The notes beneath the pieces were generated by a model that was not told where the DNA came from, made no database searches, and saw only the letters and a list, made by a program, of their open reading frames with translations. The position numbers and the translations under genes were made by a program. This document shows, one piece after another, positions 55,202 to 64,000 of a stretch of 64,000 nt of DNA. Location: assembly GCF_000184945.1 (NCBI RefSeq), contig NZ_GL586311.1, positions 138,493 through 202,492 on the forward strand, given 5' to 3'. The DNA is from Segatella buccae ATCC 33574. GTDB lineage: Bacteria; Bacteroidota; Bacteroidia; Bacteroidales; Bacteroidaceae. Every line of letters starts with the position of its first letter. Position 1 is the stretch's first letter.

Positions 55202-55537
55202 CTAAAAAATTGATGAATAGCTGATGAAGATTTTACTAAAAGTTGATTTTTTAACTAATTGGTTGATAAAAATAAATAAAAGACAAAGAAGGAAGGTGTT
55301 GCGAATTATAATCACATTAAGACAAAAATAATCAATTCGCGGCAAAATGGAAGACCGGACATAACATGCCCGCCTGATACGGACACCTGCATGGCAACAG
55401 CCGGAGCCTGCCCTCCAATCGCTTTATAGCATCAGTCGGATGATTGATATAGCTCAAGAAATTGTAATTTATCCAACAAAGAGTAATCCATTAACATTTA
55501 TTTTGCCTTTTCCCACACATCATATTAAACTTTTATG
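55202..55537. other. AT-rich divergent intergenic region
   Basis: This stretch between the IMP cyclohydrolase operon and rubredoxin is AT-rich and contains no coding frame with protein-like features. I see no RNA gene or repeat in it. It must hold the upstream control sites of both divergent transcripts. Confidence 0.4.
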
Positions 55538-55545
55538 TAAATTTG
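55538..55545 (+). promoter_or_regulatory. -7 box (TAAATTTG) for rubredoxin
   Basis: TAAATTTGCAACC fits the consensus and lies 130 bases before the rubredoxin start, leaving a long untranslated leader. Confidence 0.5.
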
Positions 55546-55674
55546 CAACCAATAAGAAAAGCTATTTGAAGGAAAGAGAACAAGGAATATCAACTTCAAG
55601 GTTCTTCATTTCAAACTACAGTTCCTCGCGCACCCACGTGCTGCGATAATAATAACAATAAAAATAAAAACATT

Positions 55675-55839
55675 ATGAAAAAGTATGTATGCGATGTATG
55701 CGGTTATATCTATGACCCGGAATTAGGTGACCCGGACGGTGGAATTGCTCCCGGCACAGCTTTCGAAGACATCCCCGACGACTGGGTGTGCCCCACATGC
55801 GGAGTGACCAAAGAAGACTTCAGCCTCGTAGAAGAATAA
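55675..55839 (+). CDS. rub: Rubredoxin
   Basis: This 54-residue protein is a one-iron electron carrier. It has the two cysteine pairs that bind the iron, [13 protein letters not shown] (Cys6, Cys9) and [13 protein letters not shown] (Cys39, Cys42). Between them is the usual acidic [20 protein letters not shown]. Length and sequence match typical anaerobe rubredoxins, which commonly give electrons to peroxide- or oxygen-reducing enzymes. It is a single gene with its own long leader and a strong terminator 38 bases after the stop. Confidence 0.96.
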   Translation: MKKYVCDVCGYIYDPELGDPDGGIAPGTAFEDIPDDWVCPTCGVTKEDFSLVEE

Positions 55840-55876
55840 CTTTCCGGGCATCTTCAATCCGCTGAAAACAACAAGC

Positions 55877-55923
55877 AAAACGCACTTGACTTCGCCACAG
55901 GCGGCTGTCAAGTGCGTTTTTTA
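55877..55923 (+). terminator. Intrinsic terminator after rubredoxin
   Basis: AAAACGCACTTGAC and GTCAAGTGCGTTTT form a stem of about 14 bases with a 15-base loop, followed by a T-run. Confidence 0.9.
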
Positions 55924-56055
55924 TGGCCTTTTCAGGCTGGCAAGCCCACCATTTGGGGAAACAAACCGGCTAAATCGCATGAACGGGAAAGTTCACGATG
56001 CCTGCCTGTCCTAATCCAAAACGGCCCTCGCGCTGTAAACTTCTTTCACTATCGA

Positions 56056-56366
56056 TTTGCATTTTCCCTCTTTTTGATGTATCTTTGCACTTGCAAGGAG
56101 AGTCCACCAAGGCTCTCCTTTTTCTGTTTTATCCCCGATATGGGATGCGAAAGGGGCTTAACAAAGACTCAATCCGCCCCCTTTCGCGCCCTCACTCGGG
56201 CCGAATGAGCTTCTGAGTGTGGCCCTTTTGCATGGTCGCTTGGGCTTAGTGAGAAAATTGATGAGGCGGATCTGGCTCATGGGACGGCTGGAACAGGCAG
56301 GAAAGACGGGTGGGGAAAAAGGGCGTGTAAGTGTTTTTCGAAACATTTAATAGTTCGCACTATACA
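56056..56366 (+). repeat. Dispersed promoter-hairpin repeat, copy E
   Basis: TTTG (56056-56059), a 20-base spacer and TATCTTTGCA (-7 box 56080-56087) are followed by GGAGAGTCCACCAAGGCTCTCC (56097-56118) and five T. The middle part is shorter and more diverged than in B-D. The 3' half is well conserved, with GTGAGAAAATTGATGAGGCG, GGCAGGAAAGACGGGTGGGG, GCGTGTAAGTGTTTTTCG and a final TAGTTCGCACTATACAT. Confidence 0.83.
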
Positions 56367-56483
56367 TCGGTTTAAGGTCTTGAACAGGGCTGTCCGAACC
56401 CTTTTCGTATCATTTTTACACTCAAAAGCGTTTCCGTCTACCTTTTCTTATCAAACGTCTACTCGAAATTGAAAGAAAAGCAG

Positions 56484-56491
56484 TATCTTTG
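56484..56491 (+). promoter_or_regulatory. -7 box (TATCTTTG) for the GH51 gene
   Basis: TATCTTTGCG lies about 150 bases before the GH51 start. The leader between them contains CTTGCGG and CCGCAAG, which can pair across about 24 bases and may form a regulatory stem. Confidence 0.6.
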
Positions 56492-56642
56492 CGACTATCA
56501 AAAAGCAAAACCGCTTGCGGGAGACGCCTTTTGCAGGATGCCGTCCGCAAGGCCGGCAAGGCTCGCACAGACAACCGAATTTCCCGACACGGGCCACATA
56601 CTTAAATGACTATCAAACAAAACCCAAACAATTTATACTTGT

Positions 56643-58580
56643 ATGAAGAAAACAAAACTGATCATTTCGTGCATGGCAGCTTTGGCCTCTATCGGAGCCT
56701 CAGCCCAGCACCGGTTTACGGTAGATGCCCGTCCGGGCGGCCCCATACAGCCGACGATGTATGGCATATTCTTTGAAGACATCAATTTCGGGGCCGATGG
56801 CGGCCTCTACGCCGAGATGGTGGAAAACCGCTCGTTTGAGTTCCCTGACCGGCTGATGGGCTGGAATGCTTTCGGAAACGTGAGCGTGGCCGACGAGAAA
56901 CCGGCCTTCGAGCGCAACCCGCACTATGTGACGCTGCGGCGTTCGGGGCACACGGAGAAGGTGACGGGTCTGGAAAACCGCGGCTTCTTCGGCATGGGCT
57001 TGAAAAAAGGTATGCACTACGACTTCTCCGTCTATGCTCGCATCACCGACTTGCAGGGGGGCACGGCCCGCTTCCGCGTGGAACTTGTCGGTTCGGACGA
57101 CGTACCCATCGCCCGCGACACTATCACCGTGACCAACAACAAATGGCAGAAATACACCGCCACACTCACTTCCAACAAGACCGATGCCAAGGGGCTGATG
57201 CGCATATTCCTGATGTCCGACCAGGGCGTTGACCTTGACCACGTGTCGCTCTTCCCCGAAGACAACTGGCACGGACTGCGCACCGACCTCGTGAAAGACC
57301 TCGAAGACCTGCATCCGGGCATCTTCCGCTTCCCCGGCGGTTGCATCGTGGAGGGCACCGATCTGGCCACGCGCTATCAGTGGAAAAACTCGGTGGGCCC
57401 GGTGGAAAACCGTCCCCTCAACGAAAACCGCTGGAACTACACATTCCCCCACCGTCTCTACCCCAACTACTACCAGACCTACGGACTGGGATTCTACGAG
57501 TTTTTCCTGCTCTCGGAAAAAATCGGAGCCGAACCGTTGCCCATACTGAGTTGCGGACTGGCCTGCCAATTCCAAAACAAAGACAATGACAAGAACGCCC
57601 ACGTGTGCCTTGACGACCTGCAATCTTACATAGACGATGCACTCGACTTGATAGAGTTTGCCAATGGCCCCACCACCTCCAAGTGGGGAAAACTGCGAGC
57701 CGACATGGGCCATCCGACTCCGTTCAACCTGAAGCAAATCGGCATCGGCAACGAACAGTGGGGCCCGCTCTATCCCGAGCGGCTGGAGAAATTTATGAAA
57801 CAGATTCGGGCCAAATACCCCAACATCAGGATTTGCGGCAGTTCCGGACCTTCGGCCGACGGCAAGGACTTCGACTATGGCTGGAAAGAGATGCGCAAAC
57901 TGAACGTTGACCTCGTAGACGAACACTACTATAAGAGTCCGCGATGGTTCTTCGACAATGCGACACGCTATGACAACTATTCGCGCAAAGGTCCCAAGGT
58001 GTTTGCCGGTGAATATGCCGCCCACGGCAAAGGCTCCCGCAACAACTGGGAGGCAGCCCTCTCGGAAGCTTGTTTCATGACAGGACTGGAACGCAATGCC
58101 GACGTGGTTTACCAAGCCACCTACGCTCCCCTCTTCGCCCATGTGGACGGCTGGCAGTGGAAGCCCGACCTCATTTGGTTTGACAACCTCACCAGTGTGC
58201 GCAGTGCCAACTGGTATGTGCAGATGCTCTACGGCACCAACCGGGGCACCAACATGCTCAAGCTCACCGAAAACGGCAAGCCGGTGACGGGGACCGACGG
58301 TCTCTATGCCAGTGCCGTCTACGACAAAGACAGCAAGAGCTACATCGTGAAGATAGGCAATGCCTCCGACAAGGAGCAGACCGTCACACTCGGCTTCAAC
58401 AACCTCAAGCGGCCGGTTTCCACGGCCAAGGTGACCCTATTGCAGTCGTCCGACATACAGGCCGAAAACTCGATCGCCAACAAGACGGCCATTGTGCCGC
58501 AGACATCGGAACTGCCTGTAAACGGCACGAATGTCAAAGTTATCCTGCCCGCCAAGTCCTTCACAGTCTACCGTTTCTAA
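56643..58580 (+). CDS. GH51 alpha-L-arabinofuranosidase, exported
   Basis: This 645-residue enzyme has a signal peptide (LIISCMAALASIGASAQ). A carbohydrate-binding-like beta domain (about 90-215) precedes the GH51 barrel and a C-terminal beta domain. The acid/base Glu is in IGIGNEQWGP (about residue 370) and the nucleophile Glu in VFAGEYAAHG (about 456). FEDINFGADGGLYAEMVENRSFEF near the N-terminus is the usual start of the family. It releases terminal arabinose from arabinan or arabinoxylan side chains. It converges with the GH43 genes of the minus strand and has its own promoter and a shared terminator. Confidence 0.93.
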   Translation: MKKTKLIISCMAALASIGASAQHRFTVDARPGGPIQPTMYGIFFEDINFGADGGLYAEMVENRSFEFPDRLMGWNAFGNVSVADEKPAFERNPHYVTLRRSGHTEKVTGLENRGFFGMGLKKGMHYDFSVYARITDLQGGTARFRVELVGSDDVPIARDTITVTNNKWQKYTATLTSNKTDAKGLMRIFLMSDQGVDLDHVSLFPEDNWHGLRTDLVKDLEDLHPGIFRFPGGCIVEGTDLATRYQWKNSVGPVENRPLNENRWNYTFPHRLYPNYYQTYGLGFYEFFLLSEKIGAEPLPILSCGLACQFQNKDNDKNAHVCLDDLQSYIDDALDLIEFANGPTTSKWGKLRADMGHPTPFNLKQIGIGNEQWGPLYPERLEKFMKQIRAKYPNIRICGSSGPSADGKDFDYGWKEMRKLNVDLVDEHYYKSPRWFFDNATRYDNYSRKGPKVFAGEYAAHGKGSRNNWEAALSEACFMTGLERNADVVYQATYAPLFAHVDGWQWKPDLIWFDNLTSVRSANWYVQMLYGTNRGTNMLKLTENGKPVTGTDGLYASAVYDKDSKSYIVKIGNASDKEQTVTLGFNNLKRPVSTAKVTLLQSSDIQAENSIANKTAIVPQTSELPVNGTNVKVILPAKSFTVYRF

Positions 58581-58612
58581 GCAAACCGGTTTTCAACACC
58601 CCCACCATAGCA

Positions 58613-58660
58613 AAAGGCTGCCTCCGATGGTCGTGACAGACCAAGGAGGCAGCCTTTCTT
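58613..58660. terminator. Intrinsic terminator between GH51 and GH43
   Basis: A perfect 13-base stem (AAAGGCTGCCTCC / GGAGGCAGCCTTT) lies between the convergent genes, with T-rich flanks that allow use from both sides. Confidence 0.85.
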
Positions 58661-58702
58661 CATGGGCAACCGACCGGATGCCGGACGAGACCGACACCGC
58701 AA

Positions 58703-59743
58703 CTATGGAACAAGCACCGGCCAGTCGGTGCCGTCGGCAAGTATCTTCCACTCCATACGGCGCTGCACTAAGACAGAGGTCCCTTGTTTTTCAACACTAT
58801 AACCATGGCAGATAAAGAGGTCGCCATCGGCAAAATGATAGGCTGCGCAATGGCCGAGAGCCTCAAACGTCTTTTTGTCACCCTCGACGAGCACCGTGCC
58901 ACCACCTTGGAGCATGTCTCGTCCGCTCTCATCAATATAAGGACCCTCAATCGTTTTGCTTCGCCCGACAGCCACGCGATAGCTGCTCTGCGTGCCCCGG
59001 CAGCAGTAGTCCCAACTCACAAAGAGATAATAATAGCCACCGTGACGGAAGATAAAAGGTGCTTCAATGGCATTGGGACCGGCATACTCAGAAGTGGGAT
59101 TTTTCTCCTGCGCGGTGGAAGATGGAGCATAGCGACGGGCAATGGTGTGGGGATGTTCGCCCGAGGCAATATGCAGCGTGCTGTCGAGCCGCACCAACTG
59201 AATGCCATCCCAGAAAGAACCCCACACGAGCCAAGGGCGGTCGTGCTCGTCGATGATGAAGTTGGGGTCGATGGCATTCCAGTTGTCACGCCCTTCACGG
59301 GAGCAGACGAGCGGACCTTCGTCTTTCCATCCCACACTATCGGAAAGGGAGGAACGGCTCATCAGACCGATGGCCGATGTGTTTTTCCCGAAAGTGGAGC
59401 ACGAATAAGCCATCCACCAACGGCCGTGCCAACGGATAATATCGGGTGCCCAGACATGGATGGCGAAGCCGGGTACGGAATCTCTTGTCCAAGCCGGTAT
59501 GCTGTCAAGAGCCGGGTGGCGCGACACCGTCCACGAACGCCGGTCGGAAGAGACCATCTGCCGGATGCCGTGACCGGTGGAAAAGAGATAATACCTGCCG
59601 TTTTCGAAGGCCATTACGGGGTCGTGAACCATCGGCGTATCGGTGACAAACGTGTCGAAGCCACCATGACTGCGGCCGTCCGGCTGCGCCAAGGTAATGG
59701 CTGTAGCAGCAAAAAACAGCATGAGAAAAAGCGGTCTTTTCAT
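58703..59743 (-). CDS. GH43 family arabinanase/arabinosidase
   Basis: This 346-residue exported enzyme has a signal peptide (MKRPLFLMLFFAATAITLAQ) and a five-bladed propeller. The three acidic catalytic residues are in PMVHDPVMAF (Asp, base), WNAIDPNFIIDE (Asp) and NAIEAPFIFRH (Glu, acid). HGIRQMVSSDRRSW and VWAPDIIRW fit the endo-1,5-alpha-L-arabinanase group (subfamily 4/5). The start at 59743 is set by the signal peptide; the frame opens at 59812. It lies 100 bases after the second GH43 gene and is the last gene of the minus-strand arabinan locus seen here. Confidence 0.9.
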   Translation of the reverse strand: MKRPLFLMLFFAATAITLAQPDGRSHGGFDTFVTDTPMVHDPVMAFENGRYYLFSTGHGIRQMVSSDRRSWTVSRHPALDSIPAWTRDSVPGFAIHVWAPDIIRWHGRWWMAYSCSTFGKNTSAIGLMSRSSLSDSVGWKDEGPLVCSREGRDNWNAIDPNFIIDEHDRPWLVWGSFWDGIQLVRLDSTLHIASGEHPHTIARRYAPSSTAQEKNPTSEYAGPNAIEAPFIFRHGGYYYLFVSWDYCCRGTQSSYRVAVGRSKTIEGPYIDESGRDMLQGGGTVLVEGDKKTFEALGHCAAYHFADGDLFICHGYSVEKQGTSVLVQRRMEWKILADGTDWPVLVP

Positions 59744-59842
59744 TGGTCTATCATTGTTCGGTAATAAAAACAGGGGGAGTTCGCCCACACAGCGTCCCTC
59801 CCCCACTTTCATTGAGAAAAAATATCATCGGCCAGCAAGTCT

Positions 59843-61615
59843 CTACCGCACTTTCTTGCCCCAATAAGACTTCGTCCCGTTGAGTCCGGAATAGACAATC
59901 GTAGCGGTGCGGGGAGAGGCTTCCCAGTCCACTTCGCGCTGCACCTTCAGCTCCACGCCGTTGGCCGTGAGGGTGTTGGTGGCGGCGTTGAAAGACCAGC
60001 GCCCGCCTTTCCAGATGCCACTCGTGATGCTACCGTCGGCGGCAAAGGTCATTTGGGAAGATGCTTTCTGTTTGCCATACGAGTAGCCCAAATCGATGTG
60101 CTCCCACGTACCGGCAATTTCCGCTTCACCGATCTCTGCCTGTGGAACGGCTCCATAGCGCTCGGGCATTACGACAGGCCACCCGTTGGAAAGCCACTTG
60201 ATGCTGCGCACGCCTCCCATCATGAGGGCGTTGCTGTAAGCATTGCCATTGTAGTGAGCCGGAAAGCGTTGCTGGCTGACATAGAACCAGTTGCCCTGAC
60301 CATCGTCAAACACGGCACAATGGCTGATGCCCACCCATCCGTGGTCTGAACCAAACTTATAAGGATGGGTGAGAACAGCAGGATTATTGTTCGCCCCGTT
60401 AGCGGCATCGGCCACCACACCATCAAATGTAGTGTAGGGCCCGTCTACATTCTTAGAACGGAGGACACGGGTATTATAAGGAACATCCAAAGCATCGTAG
60501 GCCATGAAGAGATAATAATAGCCATCATGATAAACAATCTCCGGTGCTTCGGACCCTTGCCAGCGGTCGTTCTTTGTGCGTGTAAAAATCAACTTGCCGT
60601 AGGCGGCTTCGTTTTCCGCTCCCCATGGAACACCCTGTTCGGCAAGTGTCTTGCCCGTGTCACCATTGAGCCGGACTGCAGCAATGCCGCTATGCCAAGA
60701 ACCATAGATGAGCCAGTGCTCGCCCTCGGGAGTTATGATATAGGAAGGGTCAATGGCATTAAACTTGAAATAGCAGTTTTGCCATCCCGTCACATTAAAG
60801 TTCAGTCCCTTGTCAGAATAGTTGGTAATGACATATCCCTTGTCGACCCACGAGTTAGCATTGGCCGGAGTTGCCGTTTCCATGAGCCCGATAAACGCCC
60901 GCTCGCTCCATGAGCCAGCACCATTGATGGTGCCGGGAATCGTTATCACGTAGTACATACGGTACAGGCCGTCTTTCACCTTGCGGATGCAAGGAGCCCA
61001 GAAACCGAACTGCGTTTCGTCAGCGAAATTGGCAGAGCTTTTCCCAAGTCCCATTTTGGCGCGTATGTCATTCAGTTTTGGTTCCACCCATGCGGGGACA
61101 CCGGCCGGCATCGTAGGGCCAAGGAACTCCCAATCAACGAGGTTCTTGCTGCGACGGCATAGGAAATGTCCTTTACCGGCTTGGGGATTGCCATAGCCGG
61201 CATCGGTCTGAACCATATAATAATAACCGTCTTCGGCCAAACAGACAGATGGGTCGTGAATCTGTGAAAGATTCCATCGCGCACGGTCATTCCATCCCGC
61301 CGTGGACACATAATAATCTTCATAAACAGGAGCCACATAATTGGCCAAAGCCTCCGCAAGATTTGTCTCGTTCTGCTGGGCCTTTTTGGTCGTGATATAG
61401 GTTATCTTACTGATATCAAGGAGGGAAGAATATCCCGCTCCCTCTGTCCCGAGACTCCACTGATCGGCACTACCGTTGCGATTGAAATAAAGGTTGCCGA
61501 TAGCTGTCTGCGTGGTAGAGGCCGAAACACGCTTGTAAATGATCTGTGCCTGCGTGCCTGCCATAACGGCAAACAACAAAAACAGCGCAAATATTTTCTT
61601 TGTCATAGTCATCAA
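59843..61615 (-). CDS. GH43 arabinanase with extra N- and C-terminal domains
   Basis: This 590-residue exported enzyme has a signal peptide (TKKIFALFLLFAVMAGTQAQ). A small N-terminal beta domain (about 25-95) is followed by a GH43 propeller, with catalytic acids in SQIHDPSVCL, FNAIDPSYII and GSEAPEIVYH. The C-terminal domain (about 490-590) resembles that of extracellular endo-1,5-alpha-L-arabinanases. The start may be 61615 or the Met at 61606. It follows the gene for the sorting-domain protein by 9 bases and precedes the second GH43 gene, so the three are likely co-transcribed. Confidence 0.9.
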   Translation of the reverse strand: MMTMTKKIFALFLLFAVMAGTQAQIIYKRVSASTTQTAIGNLYFNRNGSADQWSLGTEGAGYSSLLDISKITYITTKKAQQNETNLAEALANYVAPVYEDYYVSTAGWNDRARWNLSQIHDPSVCLAEDGYYYMVQTDAGYGNPQAGKGHFLCRRSKNLVDWEFLGPTMPAGVPAWVEPKLNDIRAKMGLGKSSANFADETQFGFWAPCIRKVKDGLYRMYYVITIPGTINGAGSWSERAFIGLMETATPANANSWVDKGYVITNYSDKGLNFNVTGWQNCYFKFNAIDPSYIITPEGEHWLIYGSWHSGIAAVRLNGDTGKTLAEQGVPWGAENEAAYGKLIFTRTKNDRWQGSEAPEIVYHDGYYYLFMAYDALDVPYNTRVLRSKNVDGPYTTFDGVVADAANGANNNPAVLTHPYKFGSDHGWVGISHCAVFDDGQGNWFYVSQQRFPAHYNGNAYSNALMMGGVRSIKWLSNGWPVVMPERYGAVPQAEIGEAEIAGTWEHIDLGYSYGKQKASSQMTFAADGSITSGIWKGGRWSFNAATNTLTANGVELKVQREVDWEASPRTATIVYSGLNGTKSYWGKKVR

Positions 61616-61624
61616 CGGAAAGGG

Positions 61625-62098
61625 TTATTTCTTCAGAAACTTAACGGACACGGAGCCCACCTTCAACACATACACACCGGCAGGAAGGTCTGATATGGAA
61701 AACGAAGTCTCGGATGAGGCCGTGACAACACTTTTCATTCTCTTGCCCGAAACTGCATATATCTCCACATGCGACTTCACAGGGCAACCGATAAGAGTTA
61801 TCTCATCACCGGCAATACGTGTTTCAGGTGCATTGCTGCCGGAAATTCCGACAGAAGAAATCGCCGTTGGTTCCATTCGGGAGAAAGTGGCTTTGGTTAT
61901 ACCTTGAATGACCGTACCGTCTTTCAACACAATATTGAAGGTCTCACTGTCGGCACCGAGGTTAAGTATATAGCTCACCGCACTCACAGGCACTGCCTGC
62001 CCCGACTGTGTGACAACACACCACACAACATCTGCCGCCTGCATCATCATGCACGAAAACAAGGCGACAAAAGATAGAATAGTTCTTTTCATCATCAC
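61625..62098 (-). CDS. Small exported protein with T9SS type A-like C-terminal domain
   Basis: This 157-residue protein has a signal peptide (MKRTILSFVALFSCMMMQA). A short beta domain follows (about 25-70, FNIVLKDGTVIQGITKATF). The last ~70 residues read as a Por-type sorting domain (VEIYAVSGKRMKSVV, then ISDLPAGVYVLKVGSVSVKFLKK). The combination suggests secretion and surface attachment through the type IX system, whose porQ and gldH genes are in this window. It lies between susD and two arabinanase genes, so a link with arabinan binding is possible. The mature part is very small, and no enzyme fold is visible. Confidence 0.72.
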   Translation of the reverse strand: MMMKRTILSFVALFSCMMMQAADVVWCVVTQSGQAVPVSAVSYILNLGADSETFNIVLKDGTVIQGITKATFSRMEPTAISSVGISGSNAPETRIAGDEITLIGCPVKSHVEIYAVSGKRMKSVVTASSETSFSISDLPAGVYVLKVGSVSVKFLKK

Positions 62099-62185
62099 AA
62101 TATGATTTCTATATGGAATTTATAAACGGGGACAGGCAAGAAGCCTGCCCCCGTCAAGTCTGTTTATCCAAGCTTTTGGCAACGA

Positions 62186-63973
62186 CTACTTGTTCTTGCC
62201 TTTCTCACCGGCAGCGGAAGTGAGTTCCCATCCGCTATTCTGTCCCAGACTCGGTGCTTTCTTGAATGTTTCATCGGGAACAGGGAACAGATAGTTCTTA
62301 GGAATATTAAACGAACGGGTGGGATGGGTATTGTCGTTTTTGTATGTATAGACCGTACCCTCCTTCGGAGTCACCACCACGCTATAAATGTTGTAGACCT
62401 GCTTGTAACGGGGAAGAGAAGTCTCAGAAGAAGCCGTCTGGTCACTGAACAACATCCATCTGCGCTCATCGAAGAAACGATGATCCTCGAAGCAAAGTTC
62501 GATGCGGCGCTCATTGCGGATGCGTTCACGGAAAGCCCCCTGGGTCATTCCTGCATAGGCGGGCATACCGACACGTGCCCTCACCTGATTGACATATTGG
62601 TATGCCTGATCCGTCTTGCCGGCCTCATTAAGTGCTTCGGCCGCATTGAGAAGAATCTCTGCATAACGGAAGATGGGACAGGCATGGAGGTAGGTTGTCG
62701 GATTTTTGAAACTCATGTTGTTAAGGAATTTCTTGGTGTAGTATCCCGTTGTGGTACCGCCATGCAAGGCCTGATAGTCGATACCGTCAGGATAGGACAC
62801 GTCCACAGCCCTCTGCTCATCCTGCTGGGGGTCTCCCCACACCGAACCTTGATGAAGAATGGTCTGCTCCAGCCGTGGATCACGATTCTCGTAAGGCTTT
62901 TGGTCATTGTAAGAGGGGTCTTGGTCAATGGGAAGACCGTTTATGGTCTCGTAGGAGTCGACTAGATTCTGTGTGGGATTCGTGCGTCCCGTGGAATTTA
63001 CATTTCCGGAGAAGCCGCAAGGAGCGGTGAACAATTCTATTTCGCGCGTATTCCACTCGGAACGGCTTAAAATAAACTCATCATTCAAATGAGGAGTGGT
63101 AACAAAACACTGATAGTAGTTTTGCTTCACATCATTGTTGGCAGTCGTGTACAGCTTGTATGGATTGCTTGAAGAGGCATTCTTGCTGATGAAAGCAAGG
63201 GCTGCATCAGCCGCCTGCTGCCACCATTCGGTATTGTTGGCAGGATTATTGAGCTTGGAAGCCCGGTAAAGCAATGCCCTTGACTTCAGCGCATAGGCGG
63301 CTGCACCGTTGATGCGCCCCCAATTTTCATTCTCATTGGCATATCTGAAAGGCAGCACATCCTTTACGGAGTCACACTCGTCAGCAATCCATTTCAACAC
63401 ATCGGCAGCAGGCGTACGCTTCATGGACGAGGCCTCGGCATTGGAGAGGACATGGTCTTCCACGGGAACGGCTCCAAAATAGCCTACAAGGTCGAAATGG
63501 AGCATGGCACGTAGAAAACGGGCCTCAGCCATATATCTGTCGTAGAGATGATTGTCGTCACCGGCTTTCGATACATTACCGATCACACTTGCACGGGCGT
63601 TGGCCATAAACTGATTGGCAGCACGGATGCCCTTGAGGTCGTTGTTCCAATAAGCCGATGCGAAATAATGGTTTGTGGCATCGTAGGAGTCATTGAGCAC
63701 ACTATGATAATAATGCACATTCCAATAGGACAAAGCATTATCTGTCATGCAGTCACGGGAGGCTCCGAGAAACTGCCCGTTCGTGTAGCCTGCAAAGGCA
63801 TCGGGAAGATAGGCATAGACATTGGCGAGAAATCCACGTGTATTTTCAAACTTGGAGAAAATCTGTTCGTTCTGAAACGTGAGGTCTACTTCCTTGTCAA
63901 GCACATCGCTGCAGGAGGTTGCACCGCCTACGGCTAAAAATGCCAACGATATGTTAATTAAAAGCTTTTTCAT
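62186..63973 (-). CDS. susD: SusD/RagB family outer-membrane lipoprotein (arabinan locus)
   Basis: This 595-residue lipoprotein has a signal ending GGATSC (Cys21) and the SusD fold. Family marks are RFLRAMLHFDLVGYFGAVPV near 150, IFRYAEILLNAAEALNEAGK near 435, RNERRIELCFEDHRFFDERRW near 485 and IPKNYLFPVPDETFKKAPSLGQN near the end. With the GH51 and GH43 enzymes it points to arabinan as substrate. The gene is complete; the matching susC should lie just beyond the right edge of the window. Confidence 0.95.
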   Translation of the reverse strand: MKKLLINISLAFLAVGGATSCSDVLDKEVDLTFQNEQIFSKFENTRGFLANVYAYLPDAFAGYTNGQFLGASRDCMTDNALSYWNVHYYHSVLNDSYDATNHYFASAYWNNDLKGIRAANQFMANARASVIGNVSKAGDDNHLYDRYMAEARFLRAMLHFDLVGYFGAVPVEDHVLSNAEASSMKRTPAADVLKWIADECDSVKDVLPFRYANENENWGRINGAAAYALKSRALLYRASKLNNPANNTEWWQQAADAALAFISKNASSSNPYKLYTTANNDVKQNYYQCFVTTPHLNDEFILSRSEWNTREIELFTAPCGFSGNVNSTGRTNPTQNLVDSYETINGLPIDQDPSYNDQKPYENRDPRLEQTILHQGSVWGDPQQDEQRAVDVSYPDGIDYQALHGGTTTGYYTKKFLNNMSFKNPTTYLHACPIFRYAEILLNAAEALNEAGKTDQAYQYVNQVRARVGMPAYAGMTQGAFRERIRNERRIELCFEDHRFFDERRWMLFSDQTASSETSLPRYKQVYNIYSVVVTPKEGTVYTYKNDNTHPTRSFNIPKNYLFPVPDETFKKAPSLGQNSGWELTSAAGEKGKNK

Positions 63974-64000
63974 ATAATAAAGTTCTATTATCCATAAATC

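Overview
The window looks like a chromosomal segment of a member of the Bacteroidales, most probably Prevotellaceae. The evidence is the Bacteroidota-type promoters (TTTG, about 20 bases, TAnnTTTG), SusC/SusD outer-membrane pairs, a DUF6377-type regulator, the type IX secretion/gliding genes porQ and gldH, and the IMP cyclohydrolase-mreB-mreC-mreD-PBP2-rodA gene order. The genus is inferred, not proven. No phage, conjugative element, insertion sequence, CRISPR array or rRNA was seen.

Layout. Bases 1-3800: the tail of an unidentified gene, tRNA-Ser(GGA), and a minus-strand operon tonB, polyprenyl synthetase, a conserved unknown, tatD. Bases 3800-6650: porQ and cmk, then a long gap. Bases 6650-14300: a minus-strand operon of a very large alpha-2-macroglobulin-like protein, a DUF1573 protein and ispH; its promoter region is a 66-base tandem duplication. 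Bases 14300-27800: thioredoxin, a GH97 alpha-galactosidase-type enzyme, a small HExxH protein, hflX, a DUF4954 beta-helix protein, an M16 protease, fumarase and an orphan vsr. Bases 28190-36260: a polysaccharide utilisation locus (surface lipoprotein, GH30, SusD, SusC) in which SusC and the divergent DUF6377 regulator have both lost their 5' ends at one junction near 35283. Bases 36660-44350: a lipoprotein serpin, a TonB-dependent receptor, pabC/pabB and a sugar/H+ symporter. Bases 44590-48730: metF, holB, ricT, gldH. Bases 48790-55170: the cell-shape operon headed by an IMP cyclohydrolase that lacks its usual formyltransferase half. Bases 55670-64000: rubredoxin and an arabinan utilisation locus (GH51, two GH43 enzymes, a protein with a T9SS-like C-terminal domain, SusD), running off the right edge where SusC is expected.

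The most unusual content is intergenic. A dispersed repeat of about 310-360 bases occurs in four good copies (14566, 18218, 42349, 56056) and one divergent copy (6112). Each good copy begins with a complete TTTG-N20-TATCTTTGCA promoter followed, within about 10 bases, by a short hairpin and a T-run, as in an intrinsic terminator. Each would therefore make an RNA of only about 30 nucleotides unless transcription reads through. A second family, long palindromes of about 105 bases, lies in direct orientation on both sides of the GH30 locus. There is also a candidate small RNA with its own promoter and terminator upstream of hflX.
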